Assembly (NCBI GenBank): GCA_013298895.1
Contig: JAAFJM010000016.1
Location: forward strand, 1-64,000
Origin: Bacteroidota bacterium
Lineage (GTDB): Bacteria; Bacteroidota; Bacteroidia; UKL13-3
Reading direction: 5' to 3'
DNA: 64,000 nucleotides
Of the stretch, positions 29,549 through 38,375 are shown piece after piece. A program made the position numbers and the translations under genes. Positions within the stretch are counted from its first letter, which is position 1. The number at the start of each line of letters is the position of its first letter. The notes beneath the pieces were generated by a model. That model saw nothing but the letters and a program-made list of their open reading frames with translations. It made no database searches and had not been told where the DNA came from.

Positions 29549-30695
29549 TTTTGGCCATTTTCACAAAATTTAAACCATATTCTTTCATCAAGTTTTGGTT
29601 TTCTGCATAAGCTTTTGCCTCATTTTCCGTATTTGGTCCTGGCTTTAATTGGTAAATATTAGCTTCAATTTTATCGGCCAAATCCACTTCATTACCCATT
29701 TCAAAAAACCAAGTGTTAGGTGGGTTTTGTTCTAAGTGAACTTCAAAATTGCTTAAAAAAATATGTTTCCCTATAGAGCGTCCGTCTTCTACCACTGTAC
29801 TCCAACCTTCAAATTGCGATGGTTGAATAATGGCTAGCGACCTACGAATTAATTGAATTTGATCGTGACGCGAAATAAAACCTAATACTTTTAATTGGTT
29901 TGATACACCTAAATCCTCAGCTAGTTTCAATAAAGATGAATAATAATCTGGATTTCTAAAATCTTCGGTTGCCCCTGTGCATACTACAGTAATTTCTATA
30001 CCTTTTTGTTTTAATAAACTCATGGCTTTTATTACCGTTGGGTGGTCTTTATGTTTCCAAAATTGATTGCACACTATAAAAAAATTATCTGGCAAATTAA
30101 ATTTTTGTTGCACAGCAATGGCATCACTATCAAACCAATTTTTATTGGCATTACTTACAAAACGTAATAAATAGGCATTGTTAGTATGGGTTGGAAAAAA
30201 CTTTTTATAATCGTTCAGTGCATGCTGGCTGCTAAACGCCAAAATGGGCGATTGCTCTGCAAGGTTTTTATTTCTGTTTTCTCTGCTGTTGTATTCCTCA
30301 GTCGAAAATAAATGCGGTAAATGTTTGTATTGAAAATCAGGTATCCATCCTCCCCAATTAAATATCCAATTTTTAGGAAAATTGCCCGGAGGGTAGTAAA
30401 AATCTATTTGCCTAAAATTAAACATTTTAAAACGTAAAAAGGCTGGTAAAAGCGAAATGATTTTATAAAAACCTAGTACTAAAATAGTGTCAATATAGAT
30501 ATGGTCTAATAAAGGCTTTATATCATCAGGCACTTCATTTATGTTTCGGGTAGCCAAACTCAATTTTATTTTTCCACGCTCTTCTTTATCAATTTTACTA
30601 ATGGCATGAATTAAGTTGAAAATATAAATATTTCCTGCATGCCAATTAGGGTCAGAAATAAGGTGTAAACAAATATGTAATTTTTTGTTATTCAA
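29523..30695 (-). CDS. Glycosyltransferase family 4/1
   Basis: FFIVCNQFWKHKDHPTVIKAMSLLKQKGI, LIRRSLAIIQPSQFEGWSTVVEDGRSIGK GT-B donor motif. Confidence 0.9.
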   Translation of the reverse strand: MNNKKLHICLHLISDPNWHAGNIYIFNLIHAISKIDKEERGKIKLSLATRNINEVPDDIKPLLDHIYIDTILVLGFYKIISLLPAFLRFKMFNFRQIDFYYPPGNFPKNWIFNWGGWIPDFQYKHLPHLFSTEEYNSRENRNKNLAEQSPILAFSSQHALNDYKKFFPTHTNNAYLLRFVSNANKNWFDSDAIAVQQKFNLPDNFFIVCNQFWKHKDHPTVIKAMSLLKQKGIEITVVCTGATEDFRNPDYYSSLLKLAEDLGVSNQLKVLGFISRHDQIQLIRRSLAIIQPSQFEGWSTVVEDGRSIGKHIFLSNFEVHLEQNPPNTWFFEMGNEVDLADKIEANIYQLKPGPNTENEAKAYAENQNLMKEYGLNFVKMAKTNGQTTFA

Positions 30696-30704
30696 AATAT
30701 TGTG

Positions 30705-31604
30705 TTATAAGGTTTTTAACCAACTAGCTGTTTTTAAAAGACCATCATTTAAACTAACGGTTGTATTGAAACCAAGTTTTTTAAGCGCTGAAATATCAGC
30801 TTGCCAATTATTAGGATCGCCTTGCTTTTGTTTGTTATTAAAACTAAAAGTGAGGTTCGGGTTTAAATAGTTATAAAATTCAGTAACCACCTCTTTTATG
30901 GTCGTCTCGGTTCCAGATGAAATATTAAATGCGCTTCCGTCAAAGGAAGCATTTTCAAAAATTAAATCAATACCTTTTACCAAATCGTCAATATAAATAA
31001 AATCGCGCGATTCAGCACCCGTACCATACACTTCAATTTGTGATGGATATTGAATGCTTTTTTGATATAAATCCCAAAACAATTGTTTTTTCAATCCTGG
31101 TCCGTAAGCCGAAAAAACCCTTAAACTGCAAGTAGAAAGCCCAAAAAAACGATGGTATTCTTTTATTAAATACTCACTTTGTAATTTATGAAAACCATAA
31201 GGCGATAGTGGGTTTTTACTACTTTCTTCTGTTATAGGCAGTTTTTCTGGATTACCATAAACAGCAGCACTTGAAAAATTAATAAACTTACATTTAGGCT
31301 GATAAATGCGTATACTTACTAGAATTTTATGAACGTTTAATACGTTTAGTTCAAAGTCGATATCGGGTTTATCGAACGAAAAACCTACGTGAGCTGAGCC
31401 AGAGGCATTGATGCACAAGTCATAATTTTGATTTTTAAATAGTTCATCAAAATTGGTGTTGTTTTTATTTAATTGGCTATAGTTTGGATAATTATCAACA
31501 TTTGCTGAGACTCCAGCTTCAAACACTTGGTAATTTTTACTCTTGTAATAGTTTACGCAATGAGAGCCAATAAATCCTTTACTTCCAATTATTAAAATGT
31601 TCAT
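30705..31604 (-). CDS. NAD-dependent epimerase/dehydratase (extended SDR)
   Basis: ILIIGSKGFIGSHCVNYYK, YGFHKLQSEYLI YxxxK, RVFSAYGPGLKKQ, GTGAESRDFIYIDDLVKGI. Confidence 0.92.
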   Translation of the reverse strand: MNILIIGSKGFIGSHCVNYYKSKNYQVFEAGVSANVDNYPNYSQLNKNNTNFDELFKNQNYDLCINASGSAHVGFSFDKPDIDFELNVLNVHKILVSIRIYQPKCKFINFSSAAVYGNPEKLPITEESSKNPLSPYGFHKLQSEYLIKEYHRFFGLSTCSLRVFSAYGPGLKKQLFWDLYQKSIQYPSQIEVYGTGAESRDFIYIDDLVKGIDLIFENASFDGSAFNISSGTETTIKEVVTEFYNYLNPNLTFSFNNKQKQGDPNNWQADISALKKLGFNTTVSLNDGLLKTASWLKTL

Positions 31605-31608
31605 GTAT

Positions 31609-32433
31609 TTATTTGGTTGCTATAAATGAATAAACACGGCCAGGAGTATGGTCTTTACTTGCTTTAATATCCACCATTTTTTGGTAAATAAAATCAAAGC
31701 CAACAAGTGTTTTTGCAATAAAGCTACCCGTTAATTTGGCTAAACTATTAGCAAAATTATTGCGCATTTGTTCTTTACTGAGTGGCGCAAAATTTATTAC
31801 ACTCGCATAAGGATGAATTATTTTTGAAACCTTCATTCCACTATTTTTAATGCATTTCAGGTAAAAATCTAAGGTAAATGCATGTTCTCCTCCATATAAA
31901 TGATGCAGAGGATGGTTATCTAAAAATATCTGTAAATCGGATTCTTTGGAAAGTACATGTTCGCGTGTAGCAATAAAAGTTCCATTAGGTTTTAAAACAC
32001 GGTGAACTTCTTTACAAAATTTTTCCAAATCGTTTGCATGATGTAATACTTGTCTTACATAAACTACATCAAAAGTGTTGTCTTCAAAAGGAAGTGATTC
32101 TCCAAAAGTCTCTACAACTGTAATTGGCAAATGGTGTTTTTCTGCTAAAATTCTAATGGCACCAGCACCTACATCATTGCTTGAATCAGGTTCTAAAGCT
32201 GTAGCTACTAAACCATTTTTAGCAAATCCATAAGTAGCCATTCCTCGCCCAGCACCAATATCTAGTATAGTTTTGGCTTGTTTGGGAATGTATTTTAAAA
32301 GCTCGGTAAACTCTTCACTTTTTGCAAAACGTTCGTTTGCAACTTCAACATCAGCATCAAAATAATTATCTAAAATGGCCTGTTTGTTTTCAGGTTTGCT
32401 TCTAAGTTCTTGAACAGCTTCTTCCCAAGTCAT
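31609..32433 (-). CDS. Class I SAM-dependent methyltransferase
   Basis: KTILDIGAGRGMATYGFAKNG, FDVVYVRQVLHHANDLEKFCKEVHRVLKPNG. Confidence 0.92.
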   Translation of the reverse strand: MTWEEAVQELRSKPENKQAILDNYFDADVEVANERFAKSEEFTELLKYIPKQAKTILDIGAGRGMATYGFAKNGLVATALEPDSSNDVGAGAIRILAEKHHLPITVVETFGESLPFEDNTFDVVYVRQVLHHANDLEKFCKEVHRVLKPNGTFIATREHVLSKESDLQIFLDNHPLHHLYGGEHAFTLDFYLKCIKNSGMKVSKIIHPYASVINFAPLSKEQMRNNFANSLAKLTGSFIAKTLVGFDFIYQKMVDIKASKDHTPGRVYSFIATK

Positions 32434-32436
32434 CTT

Positions 32437-33006
32437 CTATTTGTTTTCTTTAATAAATTTAGCAGGATTACCTCCTACTATAGTATACGGTGCTACATCT
32501 TTAGTTACTAGGCTGCCTGCTGCAATTACCGCTCCTTCGCCTATGGTAACTCCTTTTAAAATGTTTACACCAAAACCTATCCAAACTTTATTACCTATTG
32601 TAACTTTTTTTATAGTTACATGTTCCCAGTTTTTAATTCCTTTTCCCCAGTTTACTACATCATCTTTTCTTTTTTCAAAATCAATAGCATGTGAATCGTG
32701 GTCAACTATGGTACAGCCCCACGAAATTAAAACATCATCTCCAATTTCTATTTCTTGAGCTGCAATAATTTTTGTTTCACCTCCAATAAAGGTTCGGTTA
32801 CCTATTTTTATAGTTGCGTTATCTCTATCAAAAATAAATAAACCTTCAAAAATAGATTGCTTTCCCAAGTTAAATTGGCAATTAGGTTTTGAATTTATGT
32901 ATTGCCTACTCCAATTTATTTTACTACTGTCATCTATTAACAATTGAACATATTTGTTGTTCAAGTATTTAATATAATAACTCTTTAAAATTCGGGTAAG
33001 CTTCAT
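32437..33006 (-). CDS. Left-handed beta-helix acyltransferase (O-acetyltransferase)
   Basis: Hexapeptide repeats, [63 protein letters not shown]. Confidence 0.92.
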   Translation of the reverse strand: MKLTRILKSYYIKYLNNKYVQLLIDDSSKINWSRQYINSKPNCQFNLGKQSIFEGLFIFDRDNATIKIGNRTFIGGETKIIAAQEIEIGDDVLISWGCTIVDHDSHAIDFEKRKDDVVNWGKGIKNWEHVTIKKVTIGNKVWIGFGVNILKGVTIGEGAVIAAGSLVTKDVAPYTIVGGNPAKFIKENK

Positions 33007-33129
33007 TTATGCAAGTATATCAAAATTTACATTATTTATGAAATGGAATATATTTAAAAGATGAAATGTTTATTAGTTAATTTGTTCTAAAGGTTATTTA
33101 CTACGAAAATTGCAAATTATCAAAACACT

Positions 33130-33720
33130 TTGAAAATCCTATTGCTCGATAACTATGATTCGTTTACCCACATGCTTAAAGATTATATTGAGCAATGTGG
33201 CGCTGCATGCATGGTTTTTCGCAATAATGAAATTTCTCTTACTGAAATAGAGTTATTAAATTTTGATGCTATTGTTATTTCTCCTGGACCAAAAGCGCCA
33301 AAAGATGCAGGTATTTTAATGGAACTGATTTCATTTTTTTATAATAAACTTCCAATTTTGGGTGTTTGCTTAGGGCATCAAGCTTTGGGGCAATTCTTTG
33401 GTGCAACTTTAACAAAAGCTAAATTACCTAGGCATGGAAAAGTTGATTTAATGGAACATAATCACGATGAAATGTTCAATAATGTACCATCTCCATTTTT
33501 TGCTACTCGATACCACTCTTTAATTATCAATAATTTGCCAGAAACCCTTACCCCTACTTGTTTTTGCAATGGGGAGTTAATGGCTTTTAGACATAAGTAT
33601 TTAACCATTTGGGCAGTGCAGTTTCACCCTGAGAGTAGCCAAACGGTTTTTGGAATTGAAATTATTAGAAACTTTGTAAATCAGGTGGCAAAAACTAAAT
33701 TGTTGCAAACCTTGTTATAG
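33130..33720 (+). CDS. pabA: Anthranilate/aminodeoxychorismate synthase glutamine amidotransferase (TTG start)
   Basis: LLLDNYDSFTHMLKDY, ISPGPKAPKDAG, PILGVCLGHQALGQFFG, AVQFHPESSQT. trpG versus pabA not resolvable here. Confidence 0.88.
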   Translation: MKILLLDNYDSFTHMLKDYIEQCGAACMVFRNNEISLTEIELLNFDAIVISPGPKAPKDAGILMELISFFYNKLPILGVCLGHQALGQFFGATLTKAKLPRHGKVDLMEHNHDEMFNNVPSPFFATRYHSLIINNLPETLTPTCFCNGELMAFRHKYLTIWAVQFHPESSQTVFGIEIIRNFVNQVAKTKLLQTLL

Positions 33721-33732
33721 TAAGTATATTTG
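33702..33732 (+). promoter_or_regulatory. Bacteroidota-type promoter for CBS protein/nadK
   Basis: GTTG (33702-33705), N19, TATATTTG (33725-33732), 13 bp before the CBS ORF. Confidence 0.55.
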
Positions 33733-33745
33733 TTTAAATTTATTC

Positions 33746-34402
33746 ATGTTTGCATATCAACTCATATCTAACGAAATGTTTGCCTTAAAACCCAGCGACT
33801 CTGCATCGAGTGCATTGGTTTTTATGGAAGATTGGCAGGTAAAAGATTTGCCTGTGGTGCAAAATGGTAAACTAATAGGAACTGTTAACGAAAAAGTGCT
33901 ATTTGATAATGAAGACGAAAAAGTAGCTAATGTTTTAAATCCAAATCCTGCTTTTTGTTTTGAAAACACGCATTTTTATGATTTGCTTAAATTGCTTTTT
34001 ATTGGAAATATATCAAGTATTTCAGTTTTAGATAAAGAGCAAAATTTTAAAGGAATTATAGCTGCTAAAGATTTAGCCAAACAACTTTTCGACCACAGCA
34101 CATTGGCGCAAGATGGTGGAGTAATAGTATTGCAAATGAATGCGCGTAATTATTCTTTGGCCGAAATTGCTAGAATTACTGAGGTGAATAATGCTAAAAT
34201 TTTATACCTTCATGTAAATCCTTTAGCTGATGCTGAAAATAATATTCAGGTTTCGTTAAAATACAATATCACTGATCTAAAATACATCATTGCTACTTTT
34301 GAGCGATTTAATTACCAGGTAATATTTAGCAGTCAACAAATGGATGAGGATGATGCTTCTAGCAAACGATACGATTGGTTAATTAAATATTTGAACACAT
34401 AA
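33746..34402 (+). CDS. CBS domain-containing protein
   Basis: Paired CBS pattern (ALVFMEDWQVKDLPVVQNGKLIGTVNEKVL; ISSISVLDKEQNFKGIIAAKDLAKQL). Confidence 0.82.
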   Translation: MFAYQLISNEMFALKPSDSASSALVFMEDWQVKDLPVVQNGKLIGTVNEKVLFDNEDEKVANVLNPNPAFCFENTHFYDLLKLLFIGNISSISVLDKEQNFKGIIAAKDLAKQLFDHSTLAQDGGVIVLQMNARNYSLAEIARITEVNNAKILYLHVNPLADAENNIQVSLKYNITDLKYIIATFERFNYQVIFSSQQMDEDDASSKRYDWLIKYLNT

Positions 34403-34408
34403 AAAACT

Positions 34409-35308
34409 ATGCATTTAGCCATTTTTGGTAGATATTTTAAAGAAGAACGCTACACTGAATTGCAGCAGTTTTTTGATTATTTAAAAACAAGTAAAATTAA
34501 TTTTACAGTTTATAGAAAGTTTTTAGAAGATGGCTTGCGCAATGGTTTAAACGTTTCGCCAAATACCAAAACATTTGATACTTACGAAGACTTTAATAAA
34601 AGTAATTTTGATTATGTAGTGAGCATTGGTGGCGATGGAACCATTTTGATGTGTTTGGAATTTGTGCGTGAAAAAGAAACACCTATTATAGGTATTAATA
34701 CAGGCAGGTTAGGATTTTTGGCTGGGGTTGCGGCTAAAGATGCATGCCAAATGGTAGATGAATTAGCTAAAGGCAGGTATACCATTGACTCCAGAACTGT
34801 GCTGAAACTTGATAGCAATAAATCAGATATGTTTGGTGGTGTTAAATACGCTTTAAACGATTTTGTGATACATAAAAAAGACAGTTCGAGTATGATTACT
34901 ATTCATACTTTTATAAATGGCGAATTTTTAAACTCCTATTGGAGCGATGGTTTAATTATATCAACTCCCACTGGTTCTACTGGTTATAATTTAAGTTGTG
35001 GTGGACCTATTTTATACCCTTCGTCAGCTAGTTTGGTTATAACTCCAATTGCACCACATAATTTAAATGTAAGACCAATTATTATTTCTGATAATAATGT
35101 AATTTCATTTCAAGTTGAAGGTCGCAGCACCTCGTTTTTAGCTACATTAGATTCGCGTTCTGAAAGCATTGAATCCAATACCGAATTGGCGGTAAGTAAA
35201 GCAGGTTTTAAAATGAATCTTTTGCGTTTAAATAACGAAAACTACCTGAAAACACTTCGTGAAAAATTGATGTGGGGAATTGATAATAGAAATTTTAAAA
35301 ATAGTTAA
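34409..35308 (+). CDS. nadK: NAD kinase
   Basis: SIGGDGTILMCLEFV, GINTGRLGFLAGV, STPTGSTGYNLSCGGPILYP. Confidence 0.96.
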   Translation: MHLAIFGRYFKEERYTELQQFFDYLKTSKINFTVYRKFLEDGLRNGLNVSPNTKTFDTYEDFNKSNFDYVVSIGGDGTILMCLEFVREKETPIIGINTGRLGFLAGVAAKDACQMVDELAKGRYTIDSRTVLKLDSNKSDMFGGVKYALNDFVIHKKDSSSMITIHTFINGEFLNSYWSDGLIISTPTGSTGYNLSCGGPILYPSSASLVITPIAPHNLNVRPIIISDNNVISFQVEGRSTSFLATLDSRSESIESNTELAVSKAGFKMNLLRLNNENYLKTLREKLMWGIDNRNFKNS

Positions 35309-35460
35309 AAATAATTTCAACTAACTCTACTATTTCCAAACAAGTTATCCTTTTGATTTGGAATATTTTTAGGCATCCTTTATACAAAATGCTACGCAAT
35401 CCTCTTTATCCAAAAACTATTACAGTTTCTGGATATGTAATGAGTATAAATTTATCCTAC

Positions 35461-35499
35461 AAAAAAGCCACTTAGTAAAATTTGCTAAGTGGCTTTTTT
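35461..35499. terminator. Bidirectional terminator between nadK and isocitrate dehydrogenase
   Basis: AAAAAAGCCACTTAG / CTAAGTGGCTTTTTT stem between convergent genes. Confidence 0.85.
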
Positions 35500-35517
35500 G
35501 TTTATTTGGCTCAAGTT

Positions 35518-36984
35518 TTATTGGCCTTGCGCCAATGAATAACCTGGTTTATCTCCAAATTTTCTTAATAATTCAACCGAAGTAACCAATATGTCTTTTG
35601 AAATTTTTCCGGCTAATTCATAAATTTCAGCAGTGTTAGCTTCATAACCGTTCAAAGTTTCTATTCTCACTCTGTATTGGTCTACACATTCGGTAAAAAC
35701 TGAACCTGTAGGCCAAACTTGAGTTCCACGATTTGAAATCATAATCAGTTTGAAATTTTCATTCAAATGTTTTTGAACAATTGGCGCAATTAAATCGGCA
35801 GTGCTATTGAACTCTACAAATAAATCTGCTCCAACAATGCTTTCATTTATTCCAGCTTCGCGTTGAGTAAACATTACTTTTTGGTTATTTGGGCGAGTTG
35901 GCAAATGGAACGTACTAGTTGAATTTGTTTCGCGTGCTTTATTGTTTTCTGGATCTTTGCCTAAATTAGCTATGATGGTATTGGCAAAATCAGTAGTGTT
36001 TAAACTTGGTTTTGATTTATCGCCAAAATCGCCTGTGTGTGCACCTTGCGATAACGTGTATAATAAAGCATTTTCAATTAAGTTAGCTTTATCCATTATG
36101 CCTAAATGGCGCAACATCATTAATCCACTTAAAAGCAATGAAGTTGGATTAGCAATATTTTTACCCATAATATCTGGCGCTGTTCCGTGTACAGCTTCAA
36201 ATATTGAAATATTTTCACCAATATTTGCCGAAGGCGCAAAGCCCAAACCACCAACTAAACCAGCACATAAATCACTCATGATATCACCTTGAAGGTTCGT
36301 TAAAACTACTACTTCAAAGGTTTGTGGATATGCTACCAATTTCATGGCTAAATCGTCAACAATGATATCGTTTGCAGTAATTTCAGGATAATCTTTAGCT
36401 ACTTCGTAAAAAGTTTCTAAAAATAAACCATCAGTTAATTTCATGATATTGGCTTTGTGTGCACAAGTTACTTTTTTAAAGCCTTCTTTGCGAGCCATTT
36501 CAAAAGCAAATTTATGAACTTGTAAACTGCCTGGGCGGGTAATGAACCTGCGGCACAAAGCTACATCTTGCGTTAACATATGTTCAATTCCACCATAAGT
36601 ATCTTCAATATTTTCGCGAACTATGGTTAAATCAATTGGAATGCCTGCTTTTGAAAATACAGTATTAACTCCTTCTAATGATCTAAAATGACGTCTATTG
36701 GCAAATGTACTCCAAGTTTTTCGAGCAGTAACGTTTATACTTTTTACACCTTTTCCTTTAGGTGTTTCCATTGGTCCTTTAAATAAAATTCCGTTGGTTT
36801 CTACACTGTTTTTGGCATCCTCGGTCATTCCTGTTCCAAAGCCTTTGTCGTAAATGCTTTTTCCCATGTCAATAAACTCGTATTGTAAAGGAACTTGTGC
36901 AGCATCAAAAATGCCGATTACAGCATCCATTATCTCTGGTCCTATACCATCGCCTTTGGCTACCGAAATTTTAATATTACTCAT
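35518..36984 (-). CDS. icd: NADP-dependent isocitrate dehydrogenase, long form with C-terminal extension
   Basis: VAKGDGIGPEIMDAV, NVTARKTWSTFANRR, TIVRENIEDTYGGIEH, NLQGDIMSDLCAGLVGGLGFAPSANIG, EAVHGTAPDIMGKNIANPTSLLLSG. Confidence 0.88.
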   Translation of the reverse strand: MSNIKISVAKGDGIGPEIMDAVIGIFDAAQVPLQYEFIDMGKSIYDKGFGTGMTEDAKNSVETNGILFKGPMETPKGKGVKSINVTARKTWSTFANRRHFRSLEGVNTVFSKAGIPIDLTIVRENIEDTYGGIEHMLTQDVALCRRFITRPGSLQVHKFAFEMARKEGFKKVTCAHKANIMKLTDGLFLETFYEVAKDYPEITANDIIVDDLAMKLVAYPQTFEVVVLTNLQGDIMSDLCAGLVGGLGFAPSANIGENISIFEAVHGTAPDIMGKNIANPTSLLLSGLMMLRHLGIMDKANLIENALLYTLSQGAHTGDFGDKSKPSLNTTDFANTIIANLGKDPENNKARETNSTSTFHLPTRPNNQKVMFTQREAGINESIVGADLFVEFNSTADLIAPIVQKHLNENFKLIMISNRGTQVWPTGSVFTECVDQYRVRIETLNGYEANTAEIYELAGKISKDILVTSVELLRKFGDKPGYSLAQGQ

Positions 36985-37013
36985 ATTTTAAATTTTTGTT
37001 TTTTATTTTAGTG

Positions 37014-37044
37014 CAAACTTAGCCTTTACATACTGTTTTTCAAT
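37014..37044 (-). promoter_or_regulatory. Probable promoter for isocitrate dehydrogenase
   Basis: Minus strand ATTG (37041-37044), N19, TAAGTTTG (37014-37021). Confidence 0.5.
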
Positions 37045-37101
37045 GCAACTAGGCTTAACAAATAACTGATTTTACTTAAAAATTTAGTATATAAATTATG
37101 G

Positions 37102-37551
37102 CTAAACACTTTGTTGTAAAAGCATTTGGCAAACCAATTTGTCAATTGGAAATGTTAGCTGTTCAGGTTTTAAATTTGCTAGTTTAACCCATTTAAAATG
37201 AAGCGTTTCTGTTTTTCCGTACTCTTGCACATTAAATGGCTCTAAATTTATTTCTATAGGAAATTGTAAAGGTTCAACTTTGTAATAAATGGAAATGAGT
37301 TGATCTGTTGGTCTAAAAGCACTTTGCTGGAAAAAACCGGTAGTGTAAAAATGTTCTTTGATATCAATTGTTAAATTACATTCTTCCATAAATTCTCTTC
37401 TAAGGCAATCAACTGTTCCTTCGCCAAGTTCTAGTCCACCTCCAGGAAATTTGGTAAATTTAAAATCATCTATTTGTTCATCAACCAAAAGTATTTCGTG
37501 TTGCTGATTAATTAACAGTCCATAAACCCTAATATTTAGCCTGTTTATCAT
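37102..37551 (-). CDS. NUDIX hydrolase
   Basis: FPGGGLELGEGTVDCLRREFMEECNLTID Nudix box. Confidence 0.93.
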   Translation of the reverse strand: MINRLNIRVYGLLINQQHEILLVDEQIDDFKFTKFPGGGLELGEGTVDCLRREFMEECNLTIDIKEHFYTTGFFQQSAFRPTDQLISIYYKVEPLQFPIEINLEPFNVQEYGKTETLHFKWVKLANLKPEQLTFPIDKLVCQMLLQQSV

Positions 37552-38375
37552 TTCTTCAAATCATCAAGCGAGTATATAACACCAAAACTAAGGTTAAAAT
37601 ACCAAGGCCTCGCTTCCAATTGGTTACTGCTAACCGATAATGGAAAATAGCCAAACATGGGCTGGCAGATTAGTTTAATTTGTTTTTTATAATCGTAATC
37701 TAAACGTGTTCCAAGCATTAAATTGGCCGAAAAAGTATTAGCTTTAAAGCCAGTACTATCAATAGAAAAACTACTTTTATCATCAATTTTAAAACCATCG
37801 TTTAATACTGCGTTTATATCGTGCTTTAGTAGAATATTGAAACCAACTCCACCACTTAAGCTTACCTTCACTTTTTGCCCAACTGTCCTAGCATTTACAT
37901 GGTAATTAAACAGTAAAGGAACTTGCAAATATTGGTATCTGTAGTTTAGTTTGATATTTCTTTCTACGTTGGTATTTTCAACTATTTGTCCGCTTGTGCT
38001 GCCAACTCCTGGATAGGTGTAGTCCTTATATTTTAAGTTGTTTAATTGTCTTTGATGCCCTAAAACTATATAACTTAAACCACATTGTAAGTCAAAATCG
38101 CGATTTATTTGGTAAATAATTCCAATTTGTGGGCTAAAGTTTAATCTCCAAGTTTCTTTGTTCGAGGTTGAATCTTGGTATTGTTTAAAAGTTTGGTGGC
38201 TATTTGCCATTTCGCTACTGATTGAAGAATTAAATGAACCGCTAAACACTGCTCCAATGGAACCATATAACTCAATGGAGGATGTTTTAATTTTTTGAGC
38301 GCTTGCAATATTAACAGCCAATAAAAGTAAAATGGCTGTATTAATCTTTTTCAAATTCAAGTTCATCGTTGTCAT
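37548..38375 (-). CDS. Outer-membrane beta-barrel protein
   Basis: Signal peptide, alternating beta pattern, LQVPLLFNYHV motif typical of PorT-like barrels. Confidence 0.75.
   Translation of the reverse strand: MTTMNLNLKKINTAILLLLAVNIASAQKIKTSSIELYGSIGAVFSGSFNSSISSEMANSHQTFKQYQDSTSNKETWRLNFSPQIGIIYQINRDFDLQCGLSYIVLGHQRQLNNLKYKDYTYPGVGSTSGQIVENTNVERNIKLNYRYQYLQVPLLFNYHVNARTVGQKVKVSLSGGVGFNILLKHDINAVLNDGFKIDDKSSFSIDSTGFKANTFSANLMLGTRLDYDYKKQIKLICQPMFGYFPLSVSSNQLEARPWYFNLSFGVIYSLDDLKK

Noticed and set aside
35518-36984. Unusual 488-aa isocitrate dehydrogenase with long C-terminal extension
   Set aside because: A long ICDH with extra C-terminal domain is already known (e.g. Thermus-type), so not flagged as novel.
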